DNA of 64,000 nucleotides from Pseudovibrio sp. Tun.PSC04-5.I4 (GCF_900104145.1 NZ_FNLB01000006.1:2678501-2742500), one strand, 5' to 3'. Shown: positions 1 to 9,055, counted from the stretch's first letter. The notes: generated by a model not told the origin, from the sequence alone. Translations and numbers: made by a program.

Positions 1-576
1 CGTCACGTACAGGCTGGTGGTTTTCAGGTTTTTCTGAAGCTTCTTGATCTCCATGCGCATCTGCACACGCAGCTTTGCATCAAGGTTGGAGAGGGGTTCA
101 TCGAACAGGAACGCAGCAGGCTCGCGAACAATAGCACGCCCCATAGCAACACGCTGGCGCTGACCGCCGGAAAGCTGACGCGGTCTGCGGTCCAGAAAAT
201 CACCGATTTCGAGGATTTCAGCAGCTTTGCGCACGCGCTTTTCAATTTCCGCTTTCGGGATACTGCGGTTTTTCAGGCCGTATGCCAGATTGTTGTACAC
301 AGACATATGCGGGTAAAGCGCATAGTTCTGAAACACCATAGCGATGTCACGATCAGCAGGCTCGACATCGTTCACAATGCGGTCCCCGATGAACAGATCA
401 CCATCAGAAATGGTTTCCAAACCCGCGACCATGCGAAGAAGGGTTGACTTGCCGCAACCGGAAGGACCGACAAGAACAATGAACTCACCATCCTGAATAT
501 CGATGGAGATCCCTTTTACCGCTTCAACACCACCGGCGTACATTTTGCGAAGGTTGTTTAATTGAATACTTGCCAT
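1..576 (-). CDS. ugpC: UgpC-type ABC transporter ATP-binding protein (3' part cut by window edge)
   Basis: ATPase that powers sn-glycerol-3-phosphate (or glycerophosphodiester) import together with the permeases encoded just upstream. The ATG at 576 opens a reading frame of 192 codons that runs off the window; the missing part would be the C-terminal regulatory (TOBE) region typical of MalK/UgpC proteins of about 350 aa. Visible motifs are Walker A (GPSGCGKST), the ABC signature (LSGGQRQR) and Walker B with the D-loop (FLFDEPLSNLDAKL). It follows ugpE by 2 nt, so translation is probably coupled. The substrate is assigned from the four-gene order ugpB-A-E-C; the ATPase alone would not distinguish UgpC from MalK. 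Confidence 0.85.
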   Translation of the reverse strand, partial: MASIQLNNLRKMYAGGVEAVKGISIDIQDGEFIVLVGPSGCGKSTLLRMVAGLETISDGDLFIGDRIVNDVEPADRDIAMVFQNYALYPHMSVYNNLAYGLKNRSIPKAEIEKRVRKAAEILEIGDFLDRRPRQLSGGQRQRVAMGRAIVREPAAFLFDEPLSNLDAKLRVQMRMEIKKLQKNLKTTSLYVT

Positions 577-578
577 TT

Positions 579-1421
579 TTATTTCTCGCTTTCCACGAGC
601 CCTTTAACAAACCAAGACTGGAAGACCACCACGATAAGAACAGGTGGAAGCATTGCGAGAACTGCAAGTGCCATTGCCTGGTTCGTATCTGGAATTTGCG
701 CACCAATCCACACCTGAAGAATCTGCCTCATGCCGCGTACCAGCGTGAAGAGGCTTTCGTCAGTGGTGATAAGTGTTGGCCAGAGGTATTGGTTCCAACC
801 GTATACGAACATGATGATGAAGATCGCAGCCATCATGGTCTTGGAGAGTGGAACAAGAATGTCGATGAAGAACTTCAGAGGACCTGCCCCGTCAATACGC
901 GCTGCTTCAACCAGCTCATCCGGTATGGATTTGAAGAACTGACGGAAGTAGAATGTACCGGTTGCGGAGGCGATCAACGGAATGATGAGACCTGAGAAGG
1001 TGTTCGCCATTCCAAGGCCTTGAACGATCTCATAGGACGGCAGAATGCGGACTTCCAACGGCAACAGAAGTGTTGAGAAGATGATCCAGAAAAAGAACGT
1101 TCCAAGCGGGAAGCGGAAATACACGATTGCGTAGGCCGCCAGCATGGAAATAACGATCTTGCCCAGCGCAAAGCCAAGGCCCAGAATCAAAGAGTTCCAC
1201 AACATGGTCAAGCCAGTTACCGACTTGGTAAAGCCGCCTGCCTCAGTCAACACCTGCTTATAGGTGTCAACAAAGTGACCACCCGGTGAGAGCTGAAGAC
1301 CATCTTTGTAAATGGATATGGCATCGTGACTTGATGTCATGAGCGCATAAAACACCGGTACCAACATAAAGAGAGCACCGATAATAAGGATTACGTGATC
1401 CCAAAACTGTGAGCGTTTCAT
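579..1421 (-). CDS. ugpE: Glycerol-3-phosphate ABC transporter permease UgpE
   Basis: Inner-membrane permease of 280 aa, the usual UgpE size, with about six hydrophobic segments starting near residue 10. The cytoplasmic EAA loop that docks on the ATPase is visible around residues 190-205 (EAARIDGAGPLKFF). It sits between ugpA (10-nt gap) and ugpC in a tight minus-strand operon. Family membership (MalG/UgpE-like binding-protein-dependent permease) is clear; the substrate follows from the operon. Confidence 0.88.
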   Translation of the reverse strand: MKRSQFWDHVILIIGALFMLVPVFYALMTSSHDAISIYKDGLQLSPGGHFVDTYKQVLTEAGGFTKSVTGLTMLWNSLILGLGFALGKIVISMLAAYAIVYFRFPLGTFFFWIIFSTLLLPLEVRILPSYEIVQGLGMANTFSGLIIPLIASATGTFYFRQFFKSIPDELVEAARIDGAGPLKFFIDILVPLSKTMMAAIFIIMFVYGWNQYLWPTLITTDESLFTLVRGMRQILQVWIGAQIPDTNQAMALAVLAMLPPVLIVVVFQSWFVKGLVESEK

Positions 1422-1431
1422 CGGTCCCTCC

Positions 1432-2313
1432 TCAACTGTAATGCACGCGACGTTCGATCATGCGGAACTGAACCACAGTGAGTGCGAACACGAGAACCAT
1501 CAAAATTACTGACTGCGCAGAGGACCCACCAAGGTCATTGCCACGGAAGCCATCCAGGAACACCTTGTAAACGAGCGTTACAGGGTTATTGCCCGGCTCA
1601 CCTTTCAGCACCAGATCAATGATACCGAACGTATCAAACAGGGCGTAGGTGATATTGATGATCAGCAAGAAGAAGCTGGTCGGTGCCAGCAGCGGGAATG
1701 TCACGGTCCAGAAGCGACGTGAAGAAGACTTACAATCAACTGCAGCGGCTTCCTGAACGGATTTAGGTACACTTTGAAGGCCCGAAAGGAAGAAGATGAA
1801 GTTGATCGGGATCTGTTTCCAAACGGCAATTACGGTCATCGCAAATGCGGTATCGTAGTAGTTCACACCGATCTGCATTTCCCAGCCAAGTGCATGTGCC
1901 AAGTCATTGATTGGGCCGATGTGCTGGTCAAACAGCATAACGCCTACGAGACCTGCAACGGGAGGAGCAATCGCGTAGACCCACATGAGCAGCGTGCGGT
2001 AAGCAGATGCCCCTTTAATGATCTTGTCGGCTTTCACTGCCAACAAAAGAGCAAAGCCAAGAGAAAAGAATGTTACCGCGGCGGAGAAAATAAGCGTGAA
2101 CCAAGCGGTTCTGCCATATTCGCTCCCAGTGACAACGTCCTTGAAGTTATCTATGCCAACAAAAGTGGAGCCGAAGCCGAACGGATCTTCAAGATAAAAA
2201 GATGCCCGGATCGCTTCTGCTGCTGGCCACAGGAAAAAAACACCAACAATCGCCAACTGCGGAAGCAGTAGCATGTATGGCATAAATGGATGTGAGAATT
2301 GAACTCTTTTCAT
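1432..2313 (-). CDS. ugpA: Glycerol-3-phosphate ABC transporter permease UgpA
   Basis: Second inner-membrane permease subunit (293 aa). The N-terminal membrane segment lies at residues 13-35 and the EAA-type loop at about residues 190-205 (VQEAAAVDCKSSSRRFW). The loop reads AVDCKSS where many homologues have IDGA, a mild deviation. UgpA pairs with UgpE to form the translocation pore. It follows ugpB after about 180 nt, a spacing that may hold a hairpin for differential expression, although I see no clear terminator there. Confidence 0.88.
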   Translation of the reverse strand: MKRVQFSHPFMPYMLLLPQLAIVGVFFLWPAAEAIRASFYLEDPFGFGSTFVGIDNFKDVVTGSEYGRTAWFTLIFSAAVTFFSLGFALLLAVKADKIIKGASAYRTLLMWVYAIAPPVAGLVGVMLFDQHIGPINDLAHALGWEMQIGVNYYDTAFAMTVIAVWKQIPINFIFFLSGLQSVPKSVQEAAAVDCKSSSRRFWTVTFPLLAPTSFFLLIINITYALFDTFGIIDLVLKGEPGNNPVTLVYKVFLDGFRGNDLGGSSAQSVILMVLVFALTVVQFRMIERRVHYS

Positions 2314-2491
2314 GGACTGGCCTGGTCGCTGTTTTCGTTATGGTGGCCGGTTGCCTAGCAAGCCTGACCGCTTGTTCAGAAATGTTCATTTACGGTTTTG
2401 ACGCAAGGGAACACTCGTTTTTCAAAACAACCTGAGGCCGAAGACACCTGAAAGCGTCTCCGGCCCTAGCGAAATTTTAAGCTGCTAAGCC

Positions 2492-3799
2492 TTAGTTAGA
2501 AGTCTTAGCAAAGCGAGCCAGAAGCTTGTTCGATTCGTCTTCGATGGTCCGGAATGCGTCGTCTACTGACTTGTCACCTGCGAGGATTTTTCCGTATTCC
2601 CGGTTCATCACATCACGCACCTGAACGTAGAAGCCCATGCGGTAACCTTTGGTGTTTTCGCCACCTGGCAGAGAAAGCTGTTTGATACCAATTTCAGCTG
2701 CTGGAAGACGATCGTAGTGACCATCTTTCTTAGCAAGATCGTATGCAGCGTTGGTGATTGGCACATAACCAGTTTCTTTGTGCCAGTAGTACTGCATGTC
2801 TGCTGAAGTCAGGAAGGTGTAGAAGTTTGCAACACAGTCGTTTTCTGCTTTTGGCTTACCGGACATTGCAAAGAGTGCTGCACCACCGATGAAGGTGTTT
2901 GTGCCAGTTTCACTAACAGAAGCCCAATGTGGCAGGTAGGTTGCGGAGAATTTGAAGTCTGTGGACTTCATCAGACCGCCGAAGGACCCTGAAGAACCGA
3001 GCCACATTGCTGCAGTACCGTCCTGGAATACTTTCTGGTTGTCACCCCAGCCAGTGCCGTAGTAGCCAAACAACTCAGCGTCGAGCCAGCCTTTAACTTT
3101 GGTGAAGTGCATTTTGATCGCATCGTTGTTCACGAGGATCTTGGTGCCTTTCGCGCCGTCGTAACCATTGTTATTGGTTGCGAATGGCAAGTTATGACGA
3201 GACATGAAGTTTTCGGTAAAGATCCATGGCAGGTGCGACTGTGCCAAAGGAACATAACCGGCAGCTTTCAGCTTAGGAGCGATTGCTTCGAACTCTTCCC
3301 AAGTCTTAGGAGCTTCAACGCCTGCTTTCGCCAGTGCTTCTACGTTGTAGTAGAGGATTGGAGTAGAGGAGTTGAACGGCATGCCGATCATTTTGCCAGC
3401 AGCGTCAGCGTAGAAGTAGCGAACACCAGCAATGTAGTCTTCGATGTTAAACTCAAGACCGGCGTCTTTCATGAGGTCTTCAGCTGGAATCACAGCGCCT
3501 TTAGCGCCGATGATTGTAGCGGAACCTGCATCAAATACCTGAAGAATGTTTGGCTGTTCGCCAGCGCGGAATGCCGCGATACCTGCAGTCAAGGCTTCTT
3601 CGTAGTTGCCTTTAAATACTGGTGTCAGTTCACAAACATCCTGAGACGCATTGTATTTGGTGGAGATTTCGTTGACGACTTCACCAAGACGGCCGCCCAT
3701 TGCGTGCCACCAGTCGATGTTTGTTGCTGCATAAGATGCAGTCGAAGACATTGCGAGTGCTGCCAGTGTTGCGACACCAGCTACTTTACGTAGAGTCAT
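2492..3799 (-). CDS. ugpB: Periplasmic glycerol-3-phosphate-binding protein UgpB
   Basis: Secreted solute-binding protein of 435 aa that captures sn-glycerol-3-phosphate and delivers it to UgpAE. I place the start at the ATG at 3799, inside a longer frame open to 3856, because it immediately begins a signal peptide (MTLRKVAGVATLAALAMSS, cleavage near SYA-AT) and a G-rich ribosome-binding stretch precedes it. The mature protein begins with the family pattern NIDWWHAMGG. Length agrees with E. coli UgpB (438 aa). It is the first gene of ugpBAEC, so it should carry the main promoter. Confidence 0.9.
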   Translation of the reverse strand: MTLRKVAGVATLAALAMSSTASYAATNIDWWHAMGGRLGEVVNEISTKYNASQDVCELTPVFKGNYEEALTAGIAAFRAGEQPNILQVFDAGSATIIGAKGAVIPAEDLMKDAGLEFNIEDYIAGVRYFYADAAGKMIGMPFNSSTPILYYNVEALAKAGVEAPKTWEEFEAIAPKLKAAGYVPLAQSHLPWIFTENFMSRHNLPFATNNNGYDGAKGTKILVNNDAIKMHFTKVKGWLDAELFGYYGTGWGDNQKVFQDGTAAMWLGSSGSFGGLMKSTDFKFSATYLPHWASVSETGTNTFIGGAALFAMSGKPKAENDCVANFYTFLTSADMQYYWHKETGYVPITNAAYDLAKKDGHYDRLPAAEIGIKQLSLPGGENTKGYRMGFYVQVRDVMNREYGKILAGDKSVDDAFRTIEDESNKLLARFAKTSN

Positions 3800-3916
3800 A
3801 GTTTGCCCCCCAATGGGAAAGTTGAAAAAATCTAACATGCGAAGCGGAGTGAACACCTAATCCACCGCGTTGGCGATCCATCCCCCACGCCTCGGCTTGT
3901 GATATCAACTAGGTGT

Positions 3917-3945
3917 TTCACACTAGGATGACAGTTTGTTGAAGT
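3917..3945 (-). promoter_or_regulatory. Candidate Pho box upstream of ugpB
   Basis: On the minus strand, about 120-145 nt before ugpB, the sequence CTGTCATCCTAGTGTGAAAC contains one perfect Pho-box half (CTGTCAT), followed 11 nt later by a weaker half (GTGTGAA) and preceded by TTCA-containing units at 10-11-nt steps. ugp operons are commonly PhoB-activated under phosphate starvation, so the position makes sense. Only one half-site is perfect. Confidence 0.4.
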
Positions 3946-4288
3946 TTCGATGAATTGCAATTGGATCTTCGTTTTTTTTCATAATAAACATGAGTTTGAG
4001 GTGTTTCGGAAAACCGAAAACGTCTTAAAACGCCCGTTTTTCCTGCGGAAATCACAATGAAACAACTCCATCAGAATACCTAAAGTTGGAATTTTTGTTT
4101 CAGTTTCAATCAATCCGAAATATTCCGAATGTTGAGAATACTTGAAAGATTTGTTGGCTAATTAATTGAAATATAGGGTAAATACCTAGACAAGAAATAG
4201 AATGACGAAATGCGCATTGCCCGCTCGCGCTGATGAATTAGCCTAATGCTTCAACACCTTAACTTTCACATTTCAGCGAATTTTCAAC

Positions 4289-4297
4289 TTATCCACA
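4289..4297 (+). promoter_or_regulatory. Single perfect DnaA box
   Basis: TTATCCACA matches the consensus DnaA-binding 9-mer exactly. I saw no cluster of further boxes around it, so it does not look like an origin; it could be a titration or regulatory site, or chance. Confidence 0.3.
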
Positions 4298-4533
4298 GAC
4301 GCACTGTGTGCAACTCTCGTGTGGGAAGGGATTTTGATGCGTGAGTACGCGGAAATGGATTCCCTCGTTCTCCTATAGAAAAGTCAGTTGCTGTTTTCGC
4401 AAAATCAACTCAGTAGGATGGCTAAGTATCCATATTAACAACTTGGATAAACGCACAAATCCTTCCTTCTTTTCCGTCTATCTGAGCATGCGTTGTGACT
4501 CGAGGGCTGAGGTTGAACCACCAGAGTTGAATT

Positions 4534-5949
4534 TTATCTCGTTGCCTCGAATGCCCTCAAGGCTTCTTCTCGCGAAAACTTTAAGTCTACGATCGGAAGA
4601 GGATAGTTTTTCCCGAGTGTCACCCCTGCCCCTTGCAGGACAAGTCCAGTCGCGTCCCATGGCTTGAATAAATACTTGTCAGGTACATTTTTTAGCTCTG
4701 GGACAAAGCTTCGCGTGTATTCACCCAACCTATCAAACTTCTCCCCTTGCAGTATTGGGTTGAAAATTCGGAAGTATGGCGCGGCATCGGCCCCGCACCC
4801 TGCAATCCACTGCCAGCTTGCTGAGTTGCTGGCGAGATCCGCATCCACTAGGCAATCCCAGAACCATTGCTCGCCTTGCCGCCAATCCAACAGGAGGTTT
4901 TTGACGAGGAACGACCCTACAATCATGCGCAAGCGATTGTGCATGTATCCAGTCTGCCAAAGCTCCCGCATTCCCGCATCCACAATGGGGATTCCGGTTT
5001 GCCCTCTCTGCCATGCCAGAAGGCGCTTCTCATCTTTGACCCATGGAAATCGGTCAAATTTTTTGTTCAGGTTCTCATTCGGCAGCTTAGGATTGTGAAG
5101 CAGAAGGGAATAGGAGAATTCTCGCCAGCCTAATTCACTCCGGAAATGGTCAATGTCAGATGTCTCTTCATAACTCCCCAATGCCCACCAAATCTGATTT
5201 GGCGAGATCTCTCCAAAATGAAGATGAGGCGATAGACGAGAAGTAAACGGCTTTGACGGATAATTTCGACCTTCTTTGTAGTTGGGTATTCCGTTCTCGA
5301 GAAAAGCGTAGAGCTTATCCTGCGCCGCTTGTTCTCCGTGCTTCCAATGAGATGCAACAGTATCGGTCCATGAACGCTTATCTAACAACTCCAAAGCATC
5401 TAGCTGTACTGAACTGGCCTGAGGATCACTTACTAGCTTCAATTCCTTGGGAACAGGCAAGGGCTTCCTTGGTTCGGGCGCTTGAAGGCAACCTTTACGA
5501 TAAAAGGGCGTGAAAACACGGTAGGGCGTCCCATCAGACTTGTGAACGGTCCAAGGCTCCCAAAGCAGCGAACCGTTGAAGCTTTGTACCTTCAGCCCTG
5601 AGTGATCCAGCCACAGCTTTAACTCGGCATCAGTCTCAACGCGCCATGGTTCGTAGCTGCGGTTCCAGAAAACGGAGGTAACACTGTTGGTTTCAATGAG
5701 ATTGGTCAGCACCTCTTTGGGAGAGCCGTGCATGATGACCAACCTGCCGCCTAGACTTTCATTCAATGCCTTAAGTGAATGATGCAGCCAGTTTTTTGAA
5801 GCCCCGCCTAAAGTGCGCCCGCCATCGTGCGTCCCCTCATAAATGTAGAGCGGCAATACGTTGCCTGCCTCACATGCCGCCGTAAGTGCAGGATTATCAC
5901 TGAGGCGTAGATCCTGCCGAAACCAATGTATCGCGACTGTAGATGTCAA
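4534..5949 (-). CDS. phrB: Deoxyribodipyrimidine photolyase (CPD photolyase, class I type)
   Basis: Light-dependent repair of cyclobutane pyrimidine dimers; 471 aa, the normal photolyase length. The N-terminal photolyase domain (about residues 4-170, beginning IHWFRQDLRLSDNP) would hold the antenna chromophore. The C-terminal FAD domain shows SRLSPHLHFGEISPNQIW near residue 240 and the hallmark WQWIAGCGADAAPYFRIFNP near 385-405. The start must be the TTG at 5949: the frame has a TGA four codons upstream, and no ATG or GTG lies between the TTG and the conserved IHWFR motif. It stands alone, divergent from the unknown gene at 6109. A cryptochrome cannot be fully excluded by eye. Confidence 0.88.
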   Translation of the reverse strand: MTSTVAIHWFRQDLRLSDNPALTAACEAGNVLPLYIYEGTHDGGRTLGGASKNWLHHSLKALNESLGGRLVIMHGSPKEVLTNLIETNSVTSVFWNRSYEPWRVETDAELKLWLDHSGLKVQSFNGSLLWEPWTVHKSDGTPYRVFTPFYRKGCLQAPEPRKPLPVPKELKLVSDPQASSVQLDALELLDKRSWTDTVASHWKHGEQAAQDKLYAFLENGIPNYKEGRNYPSKPFTSRLSPHLHFGEISPNQIWWALGSYEETSDIDHFRSELGWREFSYSLLLHNPKLPNENLNKKFDRFPWVKDEKRLLAWQRGQTGIPIVDAGMRELWQTGYMHNRLRMIVGSFLVKNLLLDWRQGEQWFWDCLVDADLASNSASWQWIAGCGADAAPYFRIFNPILQGEKFDRLGEYTRSFVPELKNVPDKYLFKPWDATGLVLQGAGVTLGKNYPLPIVDLKFSREEALRAFEATR

Positions 5950-6108
5950 AGCTGCGTCTCACTGCTCATGAATGGGGCTAACGGGAATTTTAAGGTGATC
6001 CTTCGTTTTATCCATATCAGGCATTTATTGAATGCCGTTTTCAACTCAAGATGAACTAGGGTCTCACAGGCTTCATGCATTTTGAGGAAACAAATTGAAG
6101 GGCTGGAT

Positions 6109-6633
6109 ATGGAGTTGAGGGAAGATTTATCAACATGGAGCGGTAAAAGTAATTCCGCAATTTCAGAGATTTATGCCCGCCATCATGAAGAACCAAATTA
6201 TCTAGCAAGGCTGGTTGGCTTGATATCGCAGCAGGATACAGAACGCGGTGCAAGTTGGTTGCTAAAGCATCACTTCGATCAAGGTGGCGGATCGTTACCC
6301 ACACCGATTGTGTATAAAGTTTACTCCAGCCTTCCAACTCTGGGTCACTGGGAAGCAAAGCTGCATATATTGCAATGCATGGAGCATCTGCCAATTCCGG
6401 AAGCACACAGAGACACTGTAGAGCAGTTTCTGAAAACCGAAATGTTGGCAGAGAGAACTCTTGTTCGCGCGTGGAGCTACTATGCACTCGCGTTATTCAC
6501 ACAACGTTTCCCGGAAAACCTTGAGGAAAGCTATGATTTACTTGAGCAAAAAGTACTAGTTGAAACTGCCGGTTCCGTTCGTGTTCGACTGAGAAAGGCT
6601 TTGGACAAGCTGTCGAGACTGACCGCTGTGTAG
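6109..6633 (+). CDS. Uncharacterised alpha-helical protein
   Basis: I do not recognise this 174-aa protein. The start at ATG 6109 is preceded by AAGGG six nt upstream, better than the TTG at 6082 in the same frame. The product is soluble and helix-rich with no signal peptide. Segments such as ILQCMEHLPIPEAHRDTVEQF and LVRAWSYYALALFTQRF look like paired amphipathic helices, so a HEAT-like repeat fold is possible. It lies divergently from the photolyase (about 160 nt apart) and just before two tRNA genes on the other strand. Confidence 0.65.
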   Translation: MELREDLSTWSGKSNSAISEIYARHHEEPNYLARLVGLISQQDTERGASWLLKHHFDQGGGSLPTPIVYKVYSSLPTLGHWEAKLHILQCMEHLPIPEAHRDTVEQFLKTEMLAERTLVRAWSYYALALFTQRFPENLEESYDLLEQKVLVETAGSVRVRLRKALDKLSRLTAV

Positions 6634-6671
6634 CGGCATATGTTCAGTATAGCGGATATTCAGGGGAGGTT

Positions 6672-6747
6672 TGGTGGAGCCTAGGAGGATCGAACTCCTG
6701 ACCTCTTCGCTGCCAGCGAAGCGCTCTCCCAGCTGAGCTAAGGCCCC
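6672..6747 (-). tRNA. tRNA-Ala (anticodon GGC), copy 1
   Basis: A 76-nt cloverleaf with encoded CCA at 6672-6674. On the minus strand the acceptor stem starts GGGGCC, the anticodon arm is CTTCG-CTGGCAG-CGAAG with anticodon GGC, and the T-arm is GGAGTTCGATCCTCC. It reads GCC and GCT alanine codons. It is identical across its full length to the second copy at 6809-6884. Confidence 0.95.
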
Positions 6748-6808
6748 AAACCAAGCGACGATATAGTATGAGCTCGAAAAACTCTCGTCGCGGATTTTAA
6801 AGAAAGAA

Positions 6809-6884
6809 TGGTGGAGCCTAGGAGGATCGAACTCCTGACCTCTTCGCTGCCAGCGAAGCGCTCTCCCAGCTGAGCTAAGGCCCC
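6809..6884 (-). tRNA. tRNA-Ala (anticodon GGC), copy 2
   Basis: Same 76-nt sequence as the copy at 6672-6747, including the encoded CCA, with a 61-nt spacer between them. Both are on the minus strand and probably made as one precursor, with this copy first. The upstream hairpins at 6903-6966 separate them from the TIGR02300 gene. Confidence 0.95.
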
Positions 6885-6902
6885 ACATTTCTTCTTTAAA
6901 CA

Positions 6903-6966
6903 ACGGCACTTCACTGGAAAGTTAGTGCCGTTGGAGGCGGAACATAGATGGACCGCCTCCATTTTT
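6903..6966. terminator. Two adjacent hairpins between TIGR02300 gene and tRNA-Ala pair
   Basis: Hairpin one has 7-bp arms ACGGCAC/GTGCCGT (6903-6909 and 6925-6931). Hairpin two has 8-bp arms GGAGGCGG/CCGCCTCC (6933-6940 and 6953-6960) followed on the plus strand by ATTTTTC. Read on the minus strand, the first is followed by TTGTTT. Together they could insulate the tRNA genes from the gene upstream. Confidence 0.5.
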
Positions 6967-7119
6967 CAAGAGAATACTCTCTGCGCAGCCCACTGTTTTA
7001 CAGGCTGTGGAAATATCAAAGCAATTTGCCATTATTGTGGATCACGCAAATTGCTCCAACATTTTGTTTTCGCAGGTATTCTTAATCCGAAAACCGGACC
7101 GATCTTTTGGGAAACCGCT

Positions 7120-7494
7120 TTAGGCTTCTTTTCCATCACGTGGAACAACGATGCCGGAGACTTCACCGTCCTCATCGTCTTCTTCATCGAGGAAAACGTC
7201 AGCATCATCGCCTGCGATGTCATCGGAATCTTCATCGAGCTCTGGGATATCGTCTTCACCTGAAGTTTCCGCATCGGCCTCTTCAAGAGATACGATTTCC
7301 ACGTCCTCTTTGACCTTTGTTTCTTCAGCTTCTTTTTTCTGAACAGCTTTTACTGCCTTAGCAGTTTTAGCAGCCACGCCCAGATCAAACATGTCCCCAC
7401 ACTTAGGACAGATGATTGGATCGCGCTTCAGATCGTAGTATTTAGCGCCACACGCCGCGCACAGGCGCTTGGTTCCGAGTTCCGGTCTTGCCAC
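7120..7494 (-). CDS. TIGR02300 family zinc-ribbon / acidic-tail protein
   Basis: Small protein of 124 aa typical of alphaproteobacteria, function unknown. I start it at the GTG at 7494, preceded by AGGTGAG, because the family begins MARPELGTKR; a longer frame reaches 7533. Residues 11-33 carry two CxxC pairs (CAACGAKYYDLKRDP then CPKCG), a likely zinc ribbon with the family's aromatic-rich YYDL motif. The C-terminal half is lysine/alanine-rich and then strongly acidic (DEDSDDIAGDDADVFLDEED), probably disordered. It lies back-to-back with aroA. Confidence 0.85.
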   Translation of the reverse strand: MARPELGTKRLCAACGAKYYDLKRDPIICPKCGDMFDLGVAAKTAKAVKAVQKKEAEETKVKEDVEIVSLEEADAETSGEDDIPELDEDSDDIAGDDADVFLDEEDDEDGEVSGIVVPRDGKEA

Positions 7495-7693
7495 GGTTCT
7501 CACCTTTATTTGTATCTCGTTGACGGCCCCCATAGCCTTAGGTTGGCCGTCATGTCAAAGATAAATCTTCTAAATCTTCCCGAAGTCGTACATTCACTGC
7601 TTTAATTTCGCAATAGTGCAATGCGCCCTAGGGTGACTGTCTGTTTCTTCCGTGCTAGGAGGAACTAGTTTTTTCAGTCTCGCAACCCCGGAA

Positions 7694-9055
7694 ATGAACA
7701 TGTCCCACAATTCGTCACCGCAAATTGTGGCCGCTCACAGCGGCTCCCCGTTAAACGGTCATATTAAAGTTCCTGGTGACAAGTCTATCTCCCATCGTTC
7801 ATTGATGTTTGGTGCTCTTGCACTCGGCAAGACAACCATCACAGGTCTTCTCGAATCAGAAGATGTGATTGGTACTGCTAATGCAATGAACGCTGTTGGC
7901 GCAAAATGCGTTTGTCTGGACGATGGCACATGGACTGTTGATGGTGTTGGGCTTGGCAGCTTGCAAGAACCTGAAGCTCCCATTGATTTCGGTAATGCGG
8001 GAACTGGTGTACGTTTGGCGATGGGTATTTTTGCGAGCCACCCGATTGCCGTGACCATGACGGGCGATGCATCGCTTTCTGGCCGCCCAATGGGCCGTGT
8101 CCTAAATCCACTGCGGGAAATGGGTGTTCAGGTTGTGGCACGTAACGGTGACCGCTTGCCTGCCTCTATTCGAGGCAGCGATACACCTATTCCGATTACC
8201 TACCGTGTGCCGATGGCATCTGCTCAGGTGAAATCTGCTGTGCTTCTTGCTGGTTTGAACACGGCTGGCACCACCACGGTTATTGAACCAATTGCAACGC
8301 GTGACCATACCGAGAAAATGTTAGTTGGTTTTGGAGCGGACCTTTCTGTTGAACTTAACGAGACCGGCGAGCGCGTTATTACGCTTCAGGGTCAACCTAA
8401 GCTTCAAGCGCAGAACATTACGGTTCCCGGTGATCCATCTTCAGCAGCATTCCCGATTGTGGCAGCGCTGATCACTCCCGGTTCTGACGTGACTGTTGAA
8501 GGCATGCTGCTTAATGCGCATCGGACTGGACTTATCACTAGCCTTCTTGAAATGGGCGCTGATATTGCCATCTCGAATGAACGGGAAAGTGGCGGCGAGA
8601 AAATTGGTGACGTGCGCGCTAAGTATTCCAAATTGAAGGGCATTACTGTTCCGGCAGATCGCGCACCCTCCATGATTGACGAATATCCAATTCTCTCGAT
8701 TGCTGCAGCGTTTGCTCAGGGTGAGACTGTCATGCTTGGTCTTGAAGAGCTGCGGGTGAAGGAGTCAGATCGTCTGGCTGCTGTTGCTCGTGGTTTGGAA
8801 GCAAATGGCATTCCGTGCATTGAAAAACAGGACAGTCTGACTGTTACTGGCGGGGCTAACAATATCGGCGGCGGCACTGTTACCACTCATCTTGACCACC
8901 GGATCGCAATGAGCTTCCTTATTTTGGGACTTGCTGCACATAAGCCGGTTCAAGTGGATGATGCAGCACCGATCGCAACAAGCTTCCCGACGTTCCTTTC
9001 TATGTTTGGAGAACTCGGTGGCAGGCTTGAAAATAAAAATGAGGAAGCTGCATGA
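7694..9055 (+). CDS. aroA: 3-phosphoshikimate 1-carboxyvinyltransferase (EPSP synthase), class II type
   Basis: Transfers the enolpyruvyl group of PEP to shikimate-3-phosphate in the shikimate pathway (cytoplasm); about 453 aa. Motifs closely follow the Agrobacterium CP4 class II enzyme: PGDKSISHRSLMFGALA near the N-terminus, GRPMGRVLNPLREMGVQV, YRVPMASAQVKSAVLLAGLN, PSMIDEYPIL, LEELRVKESDRL. The start is uncertain: ATGs at 7694 and 7700 fit the family, while the frame is open back to a GTG at 7652 beside AGGAGG that is too far from either ATG. The glyphosate-contact loop reads FGNAGTG, with glycine where CP4 has alanine. The stop overlaps cmk by 4 nt (ATGA). Confidence 0.93.
   Translation: MNMSHNSSPQIVAAHSGSPLNGHIKVPGDKSISHRSLMFGALALGKTTITGLLESEDVIGTANAMNAVGAKCVCLDDGTWTVDGVGLGSLQEPEAPIDFGNAGTGVRLAMGIFASHPIAVTMTGDASLSGRPMGRVLNPLREMGVQVVARNGDRLPASIRGSDTPIPITYRVPMASAQVKSAVLLAGLNTAGTTTVIEPIATRDHTEKMLVGFGADLSVELNETGERVITLQGQPKLQAQNITVPGDPSSAAFPIVAALITPGSDVTVEGMLLNAHRTGLITSLLEMGADIAISNERESGGEKIGDVRAKYSKLKGITVPADRAPSMIDEYPILSIAAAFAQGETVMLGLEELRVKESDRLAAVARGLEANGIPCIEKQDSLTVTGGANNIGGGTVTTHLDHRIAMSFLILGLAAHKPVQVDDAAPIATSFPTFLSMFGELGGRLENKNEEAA

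Larger units (their letters stand above)
3800..4533. other. Non-coding AT-rich region between photolyase and ugpB
   Basis: This stretch of 734 nt has no credible gene; the short plus-strand frame from 4341 overlaps the photolyase antisense and has no family features. It holds the ugp promoter area with the candidate Pho box and, at 4289-4297, a perfect 9-mer DnaA box (TTATCCACA). The centre (3960-4200) is AT-rich with several runs of T and A. Confidence 0.6.

Noticed and set aside
4289..4297. Replication origin suggested by a perfect DnaA box.
   Set aside because: Only one box was seen and no dnaA, parAB or repABC gene is near.
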